In this document: positions 1 to 5,184 of the stretch, one piece after another
Position numbering within the stretch: position 1 is the first letter of the stretch
Layout of the letters: every line of letters starts with the position of its first letter
NCBI GenBank assembly: GCA_018648945.1
Contig: JABGQJ010000344.1
Span: 2,813 to 7,996, forward strand
DNA from: Victivallales bacterium
GTDB lineage: Bacteria > Verrucomicrobiota > Lentisphaeria > Oligosphaerales > Lenti-02
Reading direction: 5' to 3'
Length of the DNA: 5,184 bases
The notes under the pieces: generated by a model
Told to the model about the DNA's origin: nothing
What the model saw: the letters and a program-made list of their open reading frames with translations, nothing else
Databases searched by the model: none
Program-made: the position numbers and the translations under genes

Positions 1-81
1 CTCCTGGTAAACACGCTGGATGGCTTCCAGGTCGTCGCCGACCGCAAGGAGGCGTTTGACGCCGTCCGACAATAACTTCAT
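1..81 (-). CDS. N-terminal 27 codons of an unidentified protein, cut by the window edge
   Basis: Reading leftwards from the ATG at 81-79, an open frame continues to the window edge without a stop and begins MKLLSDGVKRLLAVGDDLEA. A strong Shine-Dalgarno sequence, AGGAGAG (93-87), lies 5 bases before the ATG and supports both the gene and its start. The visible residues are amphipathic and charged, look helical, and show no signal peptide, membrane segment or recognisable motif. I do not recognise the family, and 27 residues are too few to assign a function. The gene runs in the same direction as the AraC-type gene upstream but is 209 bases away, so it probably has its own promoter. Confidence 0.72.
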   Translation of the reverse strand, partial: MKLLSDGVKRLLAVGDDLEAIQRVYQE

Positions 82-86
82 TCTGT

Positions 87-93
87 CTCTCCT
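87..93 (-). promoter_or_regulatory. Ribosome binding site of the left-edge gene
   Basis: AGGAGAG on the minus strand sits 5 bases before the ATG at 81-79. It is the best Shine-Dalgarno match in the window and the main reason for accepting the short partial gene as real. Confidence 0.7.
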
Positions 94-126
94 ACACTCG
101 ACATCCTGCTAAGTCCCCAGAGTACG

Positions 127-147
127 GATATCTACTGTTGTGATATC
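127..147. promoter_or_regulatory. Paired GATATC motif, possible operator upstream of the left-edge gene
   Basis: Two identical palindromic GATATC hexamers (127-132 and 142-147) are separated by 9 bases, so their centres are 15 bases apart. Because each hexamer is its own reverse complement, the pair can be read as a direct or an inverted repeat. It lies 46-66 bases upstream of the start codon at 81, where a promoter or operator would be expected. I could not identify a convincing -35/-10 pair. The rest of the 82-290 gap shows no gene and no clear terminator. A chance pair is quite possible. Confidence 0.22.
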
Positions 148-290
148 GTCTTGGCTCACGATTCCATGGGTGGAGAGAGCATGTTGTTGCTCGCAGATTC
201 TCTGTTCTCCATCGAATCGACCATGCCACTGGACTTTCGGACCCGCCCATTACCAAACAATCCTCACCCTATAGGTTCGCCGCATGTTGC

Positions 291-1244
291 TCATTGCACA
301 AGTCGGTCCTGTACGATCGACCGGGTTGGAGAAGGTCGGGCCGCTGAGGCCCAGCGCCCGGGAGTGACCTTGTTTCGCCTCCGGAAGGCGCGGATCAGGG
401 CTGAGGAACTGCCGAATCCGCAGGCGAACGCGGTCTCTGCGACGGTGAGCCTTCCGGCGTGCAGGTGCCCCTCGGCCAAGTCGAGGCGGGAGTTGCGCAG
501 GAACTCCAGGAAGGTGCCGTCGGTGAACCGGCTAAAGAGCCGGGAGACGTGGTTTGGGTGAAGGCGCAGGGCCTGGGCCAGTAGGTCGCGGGTGATGGGC
601 TCCGTGAGATGGGCTTCGACGTGGCGGACGAGTGCCCGGAAGGTCCGGGCTGCCTTGCCCTCCTCGCAGTTGGGCTGTTGGGCGAGACTGACCCGGACCT
701 GGGTGAGCAGGCCGGTGACCAAGTGGCGGCGGTAGAGGCCATCTGCGGGGAAGGCTCCCGCGTTCAGAGCGCAGGCCAGCAGTCTGTGCCCGTCCTCGCT
801 CAGTGGCGCGGGATGCACGTAGTTGTGGTGTTGCAGGCGCAGTGGATCCGGTGTGATGTCTTGGTCGTGGGGGGCGTGTCGGATGCCGTATAGGCGGAGC
901 GAGTCGGGGTAGAAGATGATGCCGAGGCTCTGGTACGGGTGGCGGGAGACATTGGCGATGGGGGAGTTCGCCCCGAGAAGGAGTGCTTCTCCTGCCGCCA
1001 GGACGACATCCGTTCCGCCGGGGTCGCCCGGCAAGCGGTAGCAGGCCATGTGATTGGTGCAGACCAGCAATCGTGGTGCTGGCACCCGTGAGTGGATTCC
1101 AGCACTGGAAAGCTGGCCTTGTTGCCCATGCACAAGCACGCGACAAGGGAAGGACGGCGTCTCAAGCTCTGCCATCGTGTTCTGCCAGAAGTCCAGCACG
1201 GGCGCTGGGGAAGACCCACTGGAATGTGTGGTTTGGTCAATCAT
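291..1244 (-). CDS. AraC/XylS-family transcriptional regulator
   Basis: A cytoplasmic DNA-binding regulator of 317 residues from the chosen start. The C-terminal ~100 residues (about 203-300) are an AraC-type double helix-turn-helix domain. The first helix-turn-helix is near residues 217-240 (ITRDLLAQALRLHPNHVSRL). The second carries the family signature near 266-298, with AETAFACGFGSSSALIRAF followed by TPGRW. The N-terminal part (about 22-122, including the stretch GEALLLG) looks like the cupin-type sensing domain of sugar-responsive AraC proteins, but the ligand cannot be read from it. The gene is divergent from the two propeller-enzyme genes, the usual arrangement for a local activator. 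The start is uncertain. The ATG at 1244 leaves a 99-base divergent promoter region but has no clear Shine-Dalgarno. ATGs at 1307 and 1358 are in frame upstream, and 1358 has AGGTGAG 8 bases before it. I prefer 1244 because the extra 38 residues look non-domain and their codons lose the GC-rich third positions seen further into the gene. Confidence 0.9.
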   Translation of the reverse strand: MIDQTTHSSGSSPAPVLDFWQNTMAELETPSFPCRVLVHGQQGQLSSAGIHSRVPAPRLLVCTNHMACYRLPGDPGGTDVVLAAGEALLLGANSPIANVSRHPYQSLGIIFYPDSLRLYGIRHAPHDQDITPDPLRLQHHNYVHPAPLSEDGHRLLACALNAGAFPADGLYRRHLVTGLLTQVRVSLAQQPNCEEGKAARTFRALVRHVEAHLTEPITRDLLAQALRLHPNHVSRLFSRFTDGTFLEFLRNSRLDLAEGHLHAGRLTVAETAFACGFGSSSALIRAFRRRNKVTPGRWASAARPSPTRSIVQDRLVQ

Positions 1245-1254
1245 TGTTGCGCAG

Positions 1255-1278
1255 ATACCATTGCCTCTATACCTTGCC
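1255..1278. promoter_or_regulatory. Tandem direct repeat in the divergent gap, candidate AraC-type operator
   Basis: ATACCATTGCC (1255-1265) is followed after three bases by ATACCTTGCC (1269-1278). The two copies are identical apart from one inserted A. AraC-family proteins commonly bind direct repeats with two helix-turn-helix units. This one lies just outside the chosen start of the regulator and upstream of the sialidase-like gene, where a protein controlling both directions would bind. A further GGCAAGG (1327-1333) is the reverse complement of the CCTTGCC core, but it overlaps the ribosome binding site. Binding is inference. Confidence 0.35.
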
Positions 1279-1279
1279 A

Positions 1280-1295
1280 CGTCTACTTTCAGACG
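1280..1295. promoter_or_regulatory. Short inverted repeat CGTCT-N6-AGACG in the divergent gap
   Basis: A perfect 5-base inverted repeat, CGTCT (1280-1284) and AGACG (1291-1295) around ACTTTC, lies 48 bases before the sialidase-like start codon. It directly follows the tandem direct repeat. It could be a second operator or a 5' leader hairpin. Five-base arms are short enough to arise by chance. Confidence 0.22.
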
Positions 1296-1329
1296 AGTGA
1301 TTGGCATGGTCTTCAGGATAATCCCCGGC

Positions 1330-1334
1330 AAGGA
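1330..1334 (+). promoter_or_regulatory. Ribosome binding site deciding the sialidase-like gene start
   Basis: AAGGA ends 9 bases before the ATG at 1344. The open frame extends upstream to an ATG at 1092, but that would run deep into the divergent regulator gene. This site therefore favours 1344. A second in-frame ATG at 1350 is the only close alternative. Confidence 0.55.
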
Positions 1335-1343
1335 AGTCAGGCG

Positions 1344-2498
1344 ATGGCGATGGCACATGATAAAGGCTCACCTGGGCGGCTCCCCTTTACGCTGGCCTGG
1401 TCGGTCGTCGGGTCTGGCTTGGCCTGTGCCGGGCCGGGGGGTGGCGCCCGGCGCCATGGCCCATGGGTGCCCCAGACTCCAGACGGCACGCCCCTGCGGG
1501 TGCTGGTCCCCGCTCCCTCCGGTCCTCGCCATGCCCATTTGGGCTGGCCGAAGCTGGTCCGAGCCGTTGATGGCACGCTGGTGCTGGGGCTTCTGGCCGG
1601 CCGGGAGCACACCGTGGACGGTTGTCCCGGTGCGAGTCTGTCCCACGATGGTGGGAAGACCTTCACCCCACCTCGGATGCTGGCGGAGTTCGACCGTTCC
1701 ATGGCGTACCGGCACTCGGGGAACATCGCACTGGGATTGGCGGCGGACGGCTCCTTGGTCTACCTGGCCATGGCCTTCACCGGAGATGTGCGCAATACAG
1801 TCCTGGGCTGGCGTTCCATGGACAACGGCAGGACCTGGCAGACTGTGGATACCAGCCGTTTGGCCGACAACCGCAGTGGCTCGGCGTTCGGCGAGATTGT
1901 TGCGGTGCCGGGCATGGGGCTGGTCGCGTTTGGGCACTATCGAGCCGGAACCGAGCTGGCCACCGGAATCTGGTACGCGGTGTCCCCCGACAATGGCAGG
2001 ACGTGGGGGGACCCCGTCCCCATCTCCAAGACCAGGCTCTACGAGCCGGCCTTCACCTTTGCGGCTGGACGGCTCGTTGGCCTCATCCGCAACGATGCTG
2101 GCGGACACTACTGGCAGTTGTTTAGCGATGATTTGGGGAAGACATGGCAGGAGACCGAATCGCTGGTGGGGCCGGGGCAGAGGGGACTGCCTTCTCCTTT
2201 CATCATGCATCCGAAAGGGGATCCATCCCGTCTGTTGGCCTTGCTCACGCACCGTTGCCATCGCCCGGACGAACTGGCCTATGTGGAACTGTGGGAAGCG
2301 GATGCCAGGAAGCTGGACTGGCGGTGCGTGCGCAAGTTGGTGACGGTTCCGGAAGTCGATGCCCCGGCAGGAAAGGGGGTCGATTTCGGCTATCCCTGGA
2401 TGGTTCAGTTGAGCGAACGCGAGTGGCTTCTCGTGCTGTATTGTGGCTACGTCAAGGGCCCAAACAGCATCTGGGGCATGACTGTGAGGATCGAGTAG
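1344..2498 (+). CDS. Sialidase-like BNR/Asp-box beta-propeller protein, probably exported
   Basis: A 384-residue protein with four Asp boxes of the form S-x-D-x-G-x-T-W/F: SHDGGKTF (100-107), SMDNGRTW (158-165), SPDNGRTW (214-221) and SDDLGKTW (261-268). They are spaced 47-58 residues apart, as expected for blades of a six-bladed sialidase-fold propeller. The stretches GWPKLVR (68-73 region), GLIRND (246-251) and GYPWMVQLSE (349-358) match conserved blade strands of bacterial BNR-repeat proteins, and R249 could be one of the carboxylate-binding arginines. I do not see the canonical FRIP motif of GH33 sialidases, so true sialic acid cleavage is unproven and another glycan-active or lectin role is possible. 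The N-terminus (about 12-29, ending LACA before G30) resembles a weak signal peptide with an A-C-A cleavage site, suggesting export. The stop codon is 3 bases before the next gene, so the two genes almost certainly share a transcript, probably controlled by the divergent AraC-type protein. Confidence 0.87.
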   Translation: MAMAHDKGSPGRLPFTLAWSVVGSGLACAGPGGGARRHGPWVPQTPDGTPLRVLVPAPSGPRHAHLGWPKLVRAVDGTLVLGLLAGREHTVDGCPGASLSHDGGKTFTPPRMLAEFDRSMAYRHSGNIALGLAADGSLVYLAMAFTGDVRNTVLGWRSMDNGRTWQTVDTSRLADNRSGSAFGEIVAVPGMGLVAFGHYRAGTELATGIWYAVSPDNGRTWGDPVPISKTRLYEPAFTFAAGRLVGLIRNDAGGHYWQLFSDDLGKTWQETESLVGPGQRGLPSPFIMHPKGDPSRLLALLTHRCHRPDELAYVELWEADARKLDWRCVRKLVTVPEVDAPAGKGVDFGYPWMVQLSEREWLLVLYCGYVKGPNSIWGMTVRIE

Positions 2499-2501
2499 AT
2501 C

Positions 2502-4028
2502 ATGTGCCACGATTGCCGGAAAGCCAGGCTTCTCCGGGCTCTGTTGGCCTGGAGTCTCGCCATGCTCTTGCCGGATGTGAGTGGAGTCGATGCCATGGAT
2601 ATTGCTGACCGGAAACAACTGCTGATCGACGATTCCCTGCTCCAGACCTACGCGGGATTGCGTTTCACCATGCACCCAGCCAGAAAGCGGGGCCACGTGT
2701 TGCTTCCCGAGCTACCTTCCGAGAAGGGACGGATCGGGTTCTACGGTTCGGTGGCAGATGTGGACGGGACGCTGATGATGTGGTACTGGGCTCAGACGGA
2801 GTACCGCGACGACGCGTGGAGGAAGGGGCTTGCCCTGGCCACCTCCACGGACGGCGCGGTATGGACCAAGCCCAATCTGGGGTTGGTGGCTCGGGGAGGC
2901 AGCAAGGACAACAACCTGGTCAACGCCTTTGGCGACACCGTGTCGATCAATCCCCACGGCGATGTGTCCGAGCGCTTCGTCCTCATCCATCCGAAGTACC
3001 GCACGGACCGTCCGAAGGGCGGGGTGTATCTGAGCTTCTCCCCAGACGGAATCCACTGGCGCTCCCATGCCCCCTGCGTGTTTCCCTTTGTGCCAGACAC
3101 GCAGAACCAAGTGCGGTATGAGGAGCGAATCGGCAAATGGGTGTCGTACGTGCGCACCTGGCATCCGAATCGCCGGGTGGGGCGGATCGAGATCGAGGAT
3201 CTGAAGGCACCGTGGCCGTACCGACAGGATCAGGCGCCGCGGTTGATTTGGGGGGATGACTGTGCGCCGGTCCCTTCTACGGAGATCGAGGAAGTCCTTG
3301 CTTGCGAACCCGAGTTGGACGGGGAGGATGCGGATGTCTACACGCCGGTTGCGGTCGAGTACCCCTGGGCGGACCGTGCGCACCTCATGTTCCCCAGTAT
3401 CTATCAGCACCTGCCTCCGCCAGCCAAGGGCGGTCGCTATGGCAACGACGGCGTGCTGGACATTCACTTGGCCGTGAGCCGGGACGGCAGGGCCTGGCAG
3501 CGCCCATCGCCCCGGCCGTACCTGCCGTTGGGCATGGACGGTGAACCGGACAGTCGGATGCTCTACATGTTCGCCGGTCTTGTGCGCCGGGGCGACCGGT
3601 TGCTGCACTACTACTGCGGCTACAAAAGCACCCATGGTGCCCACCCCAAAGGGGCCATGGACGCCGGGGCCATCTGCCTGGCCGAGCAGCGCTTGGATGG
3701 TTTTGTGTCGCTCCAGGCCGGGGCTGAGCCCGGAACGCTTGAGACCAAGCCGCTCGTCTTCCGGGGGCGGCGGCTGGAACTGAATCTGGCCACTGCGGCC
3801 ACGGGACAGTGCCAGGTCGAGTTGGCGGATGCCAGCGGCCGAGTGTTGCCCGGGTTCGGGTACGACGCCTGTTTGCGGATCCGGGGCAATGGGGTGGCCC
3901 TGCCAGTGCGTTGGCAGTCGTCCCCGTCGCTGGCGGTGCTGGCCGGGAAGCCGGTGCGGCTGCGCATTCGGCTGCGGAACGCCGATCTATATGCGTTCCA
4001 GTTCGGGGCCAGAGGCCCGAGGAAATGA
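2502..4028 (+). CDS. Secreted glycosidase-like beta-propeller protein with C-terminal beta domain, PVC-type
   Basis: A 508-residue protein. Residues 1-31 form a good signal peptide: charged MCHDCRKAR, a hydrophobic stretch to about residue 24, and a V-D-A site before M32. The mature protein opens with RKQLLIDDSLL (37-47), the LFIDD-like signature of a family common in planctomycetes and Lentisphaerota and resembling GH32/GH43-type five-bladed propellers. Blade motifs of the S-x-D-G-x-x-W type recur: STDGAVW (115-121) followed by KPNLGL, SPDGIHW (180-186) and SRDGRAW (326-332). From about residue 415 to 505 a separate domain, probably all-beta, contains VELADASGRVLPGF and PVRLRIRLRNADLYAFQF, the kind of C-terminal module usual in this family. 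The substrate is unknown and I cannot fix catalytic acids by eye. The start at 2502 is supported by GAGGA 11 bases upstream and by the signal peptide. The gene is 3 bases behind the sialidase-like gene, implying translation from one mRNA and probable action on the same extracellular glycan. Confidence 0.87.
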   Translation: MCHDCRKARLLRALLAWSLAMLLPDVSGVDAMDIADRKQLLIDDSLLQTYAGLRFTMHPARKRGHVLLPELPSEKGRIGFYGSVADVDGTLMMWYWAQTEYRDDAWRKGLALATSTDGAVWTKPNLGLVARGGSKDNNLVNAFGDTVSINPHGDVSERFVLIHPKYRTDRPKGGVYLSFSPDGIHWRSHAPCVFPFVPDTQNQVRYEERIGKWVSYVRTWHPNRRVGRIEIEDLKAPWPYRQDQAPRLIWGDDCAPVPSTEIEEVLACEPELDGEDADVYTPVAVEYPWADRAHLMFPSIYQHLPPPAKGGRYGNDGVLDIHLAVSRDGRAWQRPSPRPYLPLGMDGEPDSRMLYMFAGLVRRGDRLLHYYCGYKSTHGAHPKGAMDAGAICLAEQRLDGFVSLQAGAEPGTLETKPLVFRGRRLELNLATAATGQCQVELADASGRVLPGFGYDACLRIRGNGVALPVRWQSSPSLAVLAGKPVRLRIRLRNADLYAFQFGARGPRK

Positions 4029-4031
4029 GCA

Positions 4032-4067
4032 GGGCGGCCCGACAACTAGGGGTCGTCGGCACCGCCC
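4032..4067. terminator. Strong GC-rich hairpin between convergent genes, possible bidirectional terminator
   Basis: GGGCGG (4032-4037) pairs with CCGCCC (4062-4067), and CCGAC (4039-4043) pairs with GTCGG (4055-4059). This gives an 11-base-pair stem interrupted by a small 1x2 internal loop and closed by an 11-base loop. It starts 4 bases after the stop of the glycosidase-like gene and lies 23 bases beyond the stop of the convergent prepilin-like gene, an ideal place for a shared terminator. There is no T-run on either side, so it is not a textbook intrinsic terminator. Confidence 0.45.
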
Positions 4068-4090
4068 GTGGGATGGTCTGGGCCGGGAGT

Positions 4091-4759
4091 CTAGTGTTTG
4101 CCTTCGGCGGCCCACCAGCACTCGGACGTTGTGCAGGGGATGTTCTGTGGGCGGAAGGAATCGACATGGCCGTCGGCGAAGGTGTAGTTGGCCATGTCGC
4201 TGTGGCGTTGGGCACCATCTGCCTGGCCAGCGGCCAGAAGGTTGAAGCCGGTATCATTGCTGGCGATGGAGATCTGGAAGCCGCCATTGCTGGAATCGCC
4301 CACGACGATCAGGGACGAGGGCTTCTTGAAGTTCGAGCTCGAGGTCTGCCCCGGGTAGCTCGGCGCACCGCCGCTGTAGTGGACGGTCACGTTGCCGTAG
4401 CCGCCCCTGACGTTGCACTCGGTGGAGTTCTTGACGCCGGCACTGCTGCCGGTGTAGGTGTAGTTGGCGCTGGGACAGTCATAGACCTTCTCGGCCTTGA
4501 TGTAATCGAAGAGCAGGGCACGCCACGTGTAGCAGCTGCCCCAGGGACCCACATGGTCCGGAGGCCAGGCTGCGTCGTTGTCGTCGGTGTACATGAAGTA
4601 GGCCAGGCCCATCTGCTTGAGGTTGCCGGTGCAGCTGATCTGGCGAGCCTTCTCCCGGGCTTTGCTCAGGGCAGGGAGGAGCATGGAGGCGAGGATGGCG
4701 ATGATGGCAATCACCACCAGCAGCTCGATCAGCGTGAAACGACGGGTGCGGTTGCGCAT
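4091..4759 (-). CDS. Prepilin-type N-terminal domain protein with H-X9-DG motif
   Basis: A 222-residue type IV pilin/type II secretion pseudopilin-like protein. MRNRTRR is followed by [13 protein letters not shown] and a hydrophobic helix (8-29), with the conserved glutamate at E12, position 5 after the expected cut before F8. The residue before the cut is Arg (R7), not the usual Gly. The helix leads into [11 protein letters not shown] and a region typical of the PVC family ([19 protein letters not shown], 44-62). Near the C-terminus, H186 followed by nine residues and D196-G197 forms the H-X9-DG motif. Six cysteines (43, 76, 95, 115, 209, 214) could form disulfides after export. These families are highly expanded in Lentisphaerota and allied phyla, and their individual roles are mostly unknown. 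The open frame extends upstream to 4933, but the ATG at 4759 has GAGGA 8 bases before it and puts the prepilin leader at the N-terminus. No other secretion or pilus gene is visible, so this is probably a stand-alone gene. Confidence 0.93.
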   Translation of the reverse strand: MRNRTRRFTLIELLVVIAIIAILASMLLPALSKAREKARQISCTGNLKQMGLAYFMYTDDNDAAWPPDHVGPWGSCYTWRALLFDYIKAEKVYDCPSANYTYTGSSAGVKNSTECNVRGGYGNVTVHYSGGAPSYPGQTSSSNFKKPSSLIVVGDSSNGGFQISIASNDTGFNLLAAGQADGAQRHSDMANYTFADGHVDSFRPQNIPCTTSECWWAAEGKH

Positions 4760-4767
4760 GCTTCGGG

Positions 4768-4772
4768 TCCTC
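4768..4772 (-). promoter_or_regulatory. Ribosome binding site fixing the prepilin-like gene start
   Basis: GAGGA on the minus strand ends 8 bases before the ATG at 4759-4757. It supports a short 7-residue leader rather than the 58-residue extension available in the open frame. Confidence 0.6.
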
Positions 4773-4801
4773 GTAATACAGGTTATTTTTCGACCATGGC
4801 A

Positions 4802-4812
4802 CGAAAATTTCG
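4802..4812. promoter_or_regulatory. Palindrome CGAAA-A-TTTCG in the divergent gap, possible operator
   Basis: An 11-base near-perfect palindrome with 5-base arms around one central A lies 43 bases before the prepilin-like start and 78 bases before the oxidoreductase start. The 131-base gap (4760-4890) is more AT-rich than its surroundings and must hold promoters for both divergent genes. I cannot place convincing -35/-10 boxes. The site could bind a dimeric regulator, but it is short. Confidence 0.22.
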
Positions 4813-4890
4813 AACGGATGCAAACTCCTACTATCGATGGTTGCAGGTTGTAAAGCAATGCCGAGATGAAGAAAAGGGTTTGAAAGAACG

Positions 4891-5184
4891 ATGAATTTCG
4901 ATTTCGACACTGTGGTTCCTGGCGGCGGGACAACCGGCTTGGTGGCCGCCGTCTCCGCAGCCCGGATGGGCGCGCGTGTTCTGTTGGTGGAGCAGTACGG
5001 TTTCCTTGGCGGCAATGCGACCGTGATCCCTGGCTGGTTGGGCTTCCACTCGGTCAGTGGGGACCGCGTGGTCGGCGGGGTGCCGTTTGAATTGGTGGGG
5101 CGACTCCAGGCGACGGGGGCAGCGACCTGTTTCGAGCGCGATCCCATCTGTGGCAGCGTAGTCGGGGTGGATCCGAACTGGTGG
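4891..5184 (+). CDS. FAD-dependent oxidoreductase, N-terminal 98 residues, cut by the window edge
   Basis: An open frame from ATG 4891 reaches the right edge without a stop. Near the start it has a Rossmann dinucleotide-binding fold: G11-G-G13-T-T-G16 within [11 protein letters not shown], then a helix, then VLLVEQ with E34 placed to hold the FAD ribose. YGFLGGNAT (36-44) follows, a signature of the FAD_oxidored family (PF12831-like), whose members often sit in carbohydrate or secondary metabolism loci of PVC bacteria. Such proteins are usually over 400 residues, so most of this one is missing and the substrate cannot be told. Pro10 directly before the glycine motif is unusual, since a small aliphatic residue or Gly is common there. 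An in-frame TGA at 4867-4869 rules out a longer start. The ribosome binding site is weak (AAGGG, 13 bases upstream). The gene is divergent from the prepilin-like gene. Confidence 0.88.
   Translation, partial: MNFDFDTVVPGGGTTGLVAAVSAARMGARVLLVEQYGFLGGNATVIPGWLGFHSVSGDRVVGGVPFELVGRLQATGAATCFERDPICGSVVGVDPNWW

Noticed and set aside
151..561. 136-codon plus-strand open frame at the left
   Set aside because: More than half lies opposite the conserved helix-turn-helix end of the AraC-type gene. It has no ribosome binding site and the protein looks non-coding.
1092..1343. N-terminal extension of the sialidase-like gene to the ATG at 1092
   Set aside because: It would overlap the divergent regulator by about 150 bases, its residues do not resemble the family, and the ribosome binding site and possible signal peptide point to 1344.
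1245..1343. Sigma-70-type promoter boxes in the divergent gap
   Set aside because: I looked on both strands and found only weak hexamers such as TATAGA with no matching -35 at 16-18 bases. Promoters must exist, but I cannot place them.
1368..2696. 442-codon open frame antisense to the sialidase-like gene
   Set aside because: The translation is low in recognisable motifs and rich in Gly, Pro, Arg, His and Gln. It mirrors a well-supported gene with four Asp boxes. Long antisense frames are expected in GC-rich coding DNA.
2712..3644. 310-codon minus-strand open frame inside the glycosidase-like gene
   Set aside because: It lies entirely antisense to a gene with a signal peptide and family motifs, and its translation shows no recognisable domain.
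3385..4287. 300-codon minus-strand open frame opposite the end of the glycosidase-like gene
   Set aside because: Its composition is dominated by Pro, Ala, Arg, Ser and Thr with no motif. It overlaps both the glycosidase-like gene and the prepilin-like gene.
4839..4858. GGTTGCAGGTTG direct repeat and TTGC-N10-GCAA inverted repeat upstream of the oxidoreductase
   Set aside because: The units are only 4-5 bases long and overlap one another, so chance occurrence is too likely to call a site.
3809..4894. 361-codon plus-strand open frame antisense to the prepilin-like gene
   Set aside because: It runs across the end of the glycosidase-like gene and the whole prepilin-like gene in the opposite direction. 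Its Val/Gly/Ala-rich translation has no domain features, so it is a shadow frame.
4760..4933. 58-residue upstream extension of the prepilin-like protein
   Set aside because: A prepilin leader must be short and N-terminal. The extension also overlaps the start of the divergent oxidoreductase gene.

Overview
This looks like a piece of a GC-rich (roughly 60%) chromosome from the Planctomycetes-Verrucomicrobia-Lentisphaerae (PVC) group, most likely Lentisphaerota. The best evidence is the prepilin-like protein at 4091-4759. It combines an [22 protein letters not shown] N-terminus with a C-terminal H-X9-DG motif, a pairing found in large families in that group. The two exported beta-propeller enzymes, the AraC-type regulator and the FAD oxidoreductase start also fit a polysaccharide-scavenging PVC bacterium. 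The assignment rests on recognised sequence style, not on a search.

Layout: the minus strand carries the first 27 codons of an unidentified gene (81 down to the left edge), behind a good ribosome binding site. A 209-base gap follows, holding only a paired GATATC motif. Next, on the minus strand, is an AraC/XylS-family regulator (291-1244). It is divergent from a tight two-gene plus-strand operon: a sialidase-like BNR/Asp-box propeller protein (1344-2498) and, 3 bases later, a secreted glycosidase-like propeller protein with a C-terminal beta domain (2502-4028). The roughly 100-base divergent gap holds a direct repeat and a short inverted repeat that could be operators. A strong hairpin (4032-4067) separates the operon from the convergent prepilin-like gene (4091-4759, minus). 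A second divergent gap (4760-4890) leads to a plus-strand FAD-dependent oxidoreductase that runs off the right edge (4891-5184).

Likely joint role (inference): the AraC-type protein senses a sugar or glycan breakdown product and controls the adjacent pair of exported propeller proteins, which trim or bind glycans outside the cytoplasm. The prepilin-like protein and the oxidoreductase need not belong to this unit. I see no mobile element, CRISPR array, tRNA or rRNA, and nothing that is clearly a wholly new system. The least understood parts are the second propeller protein and the non-canonical prepilin processing site.
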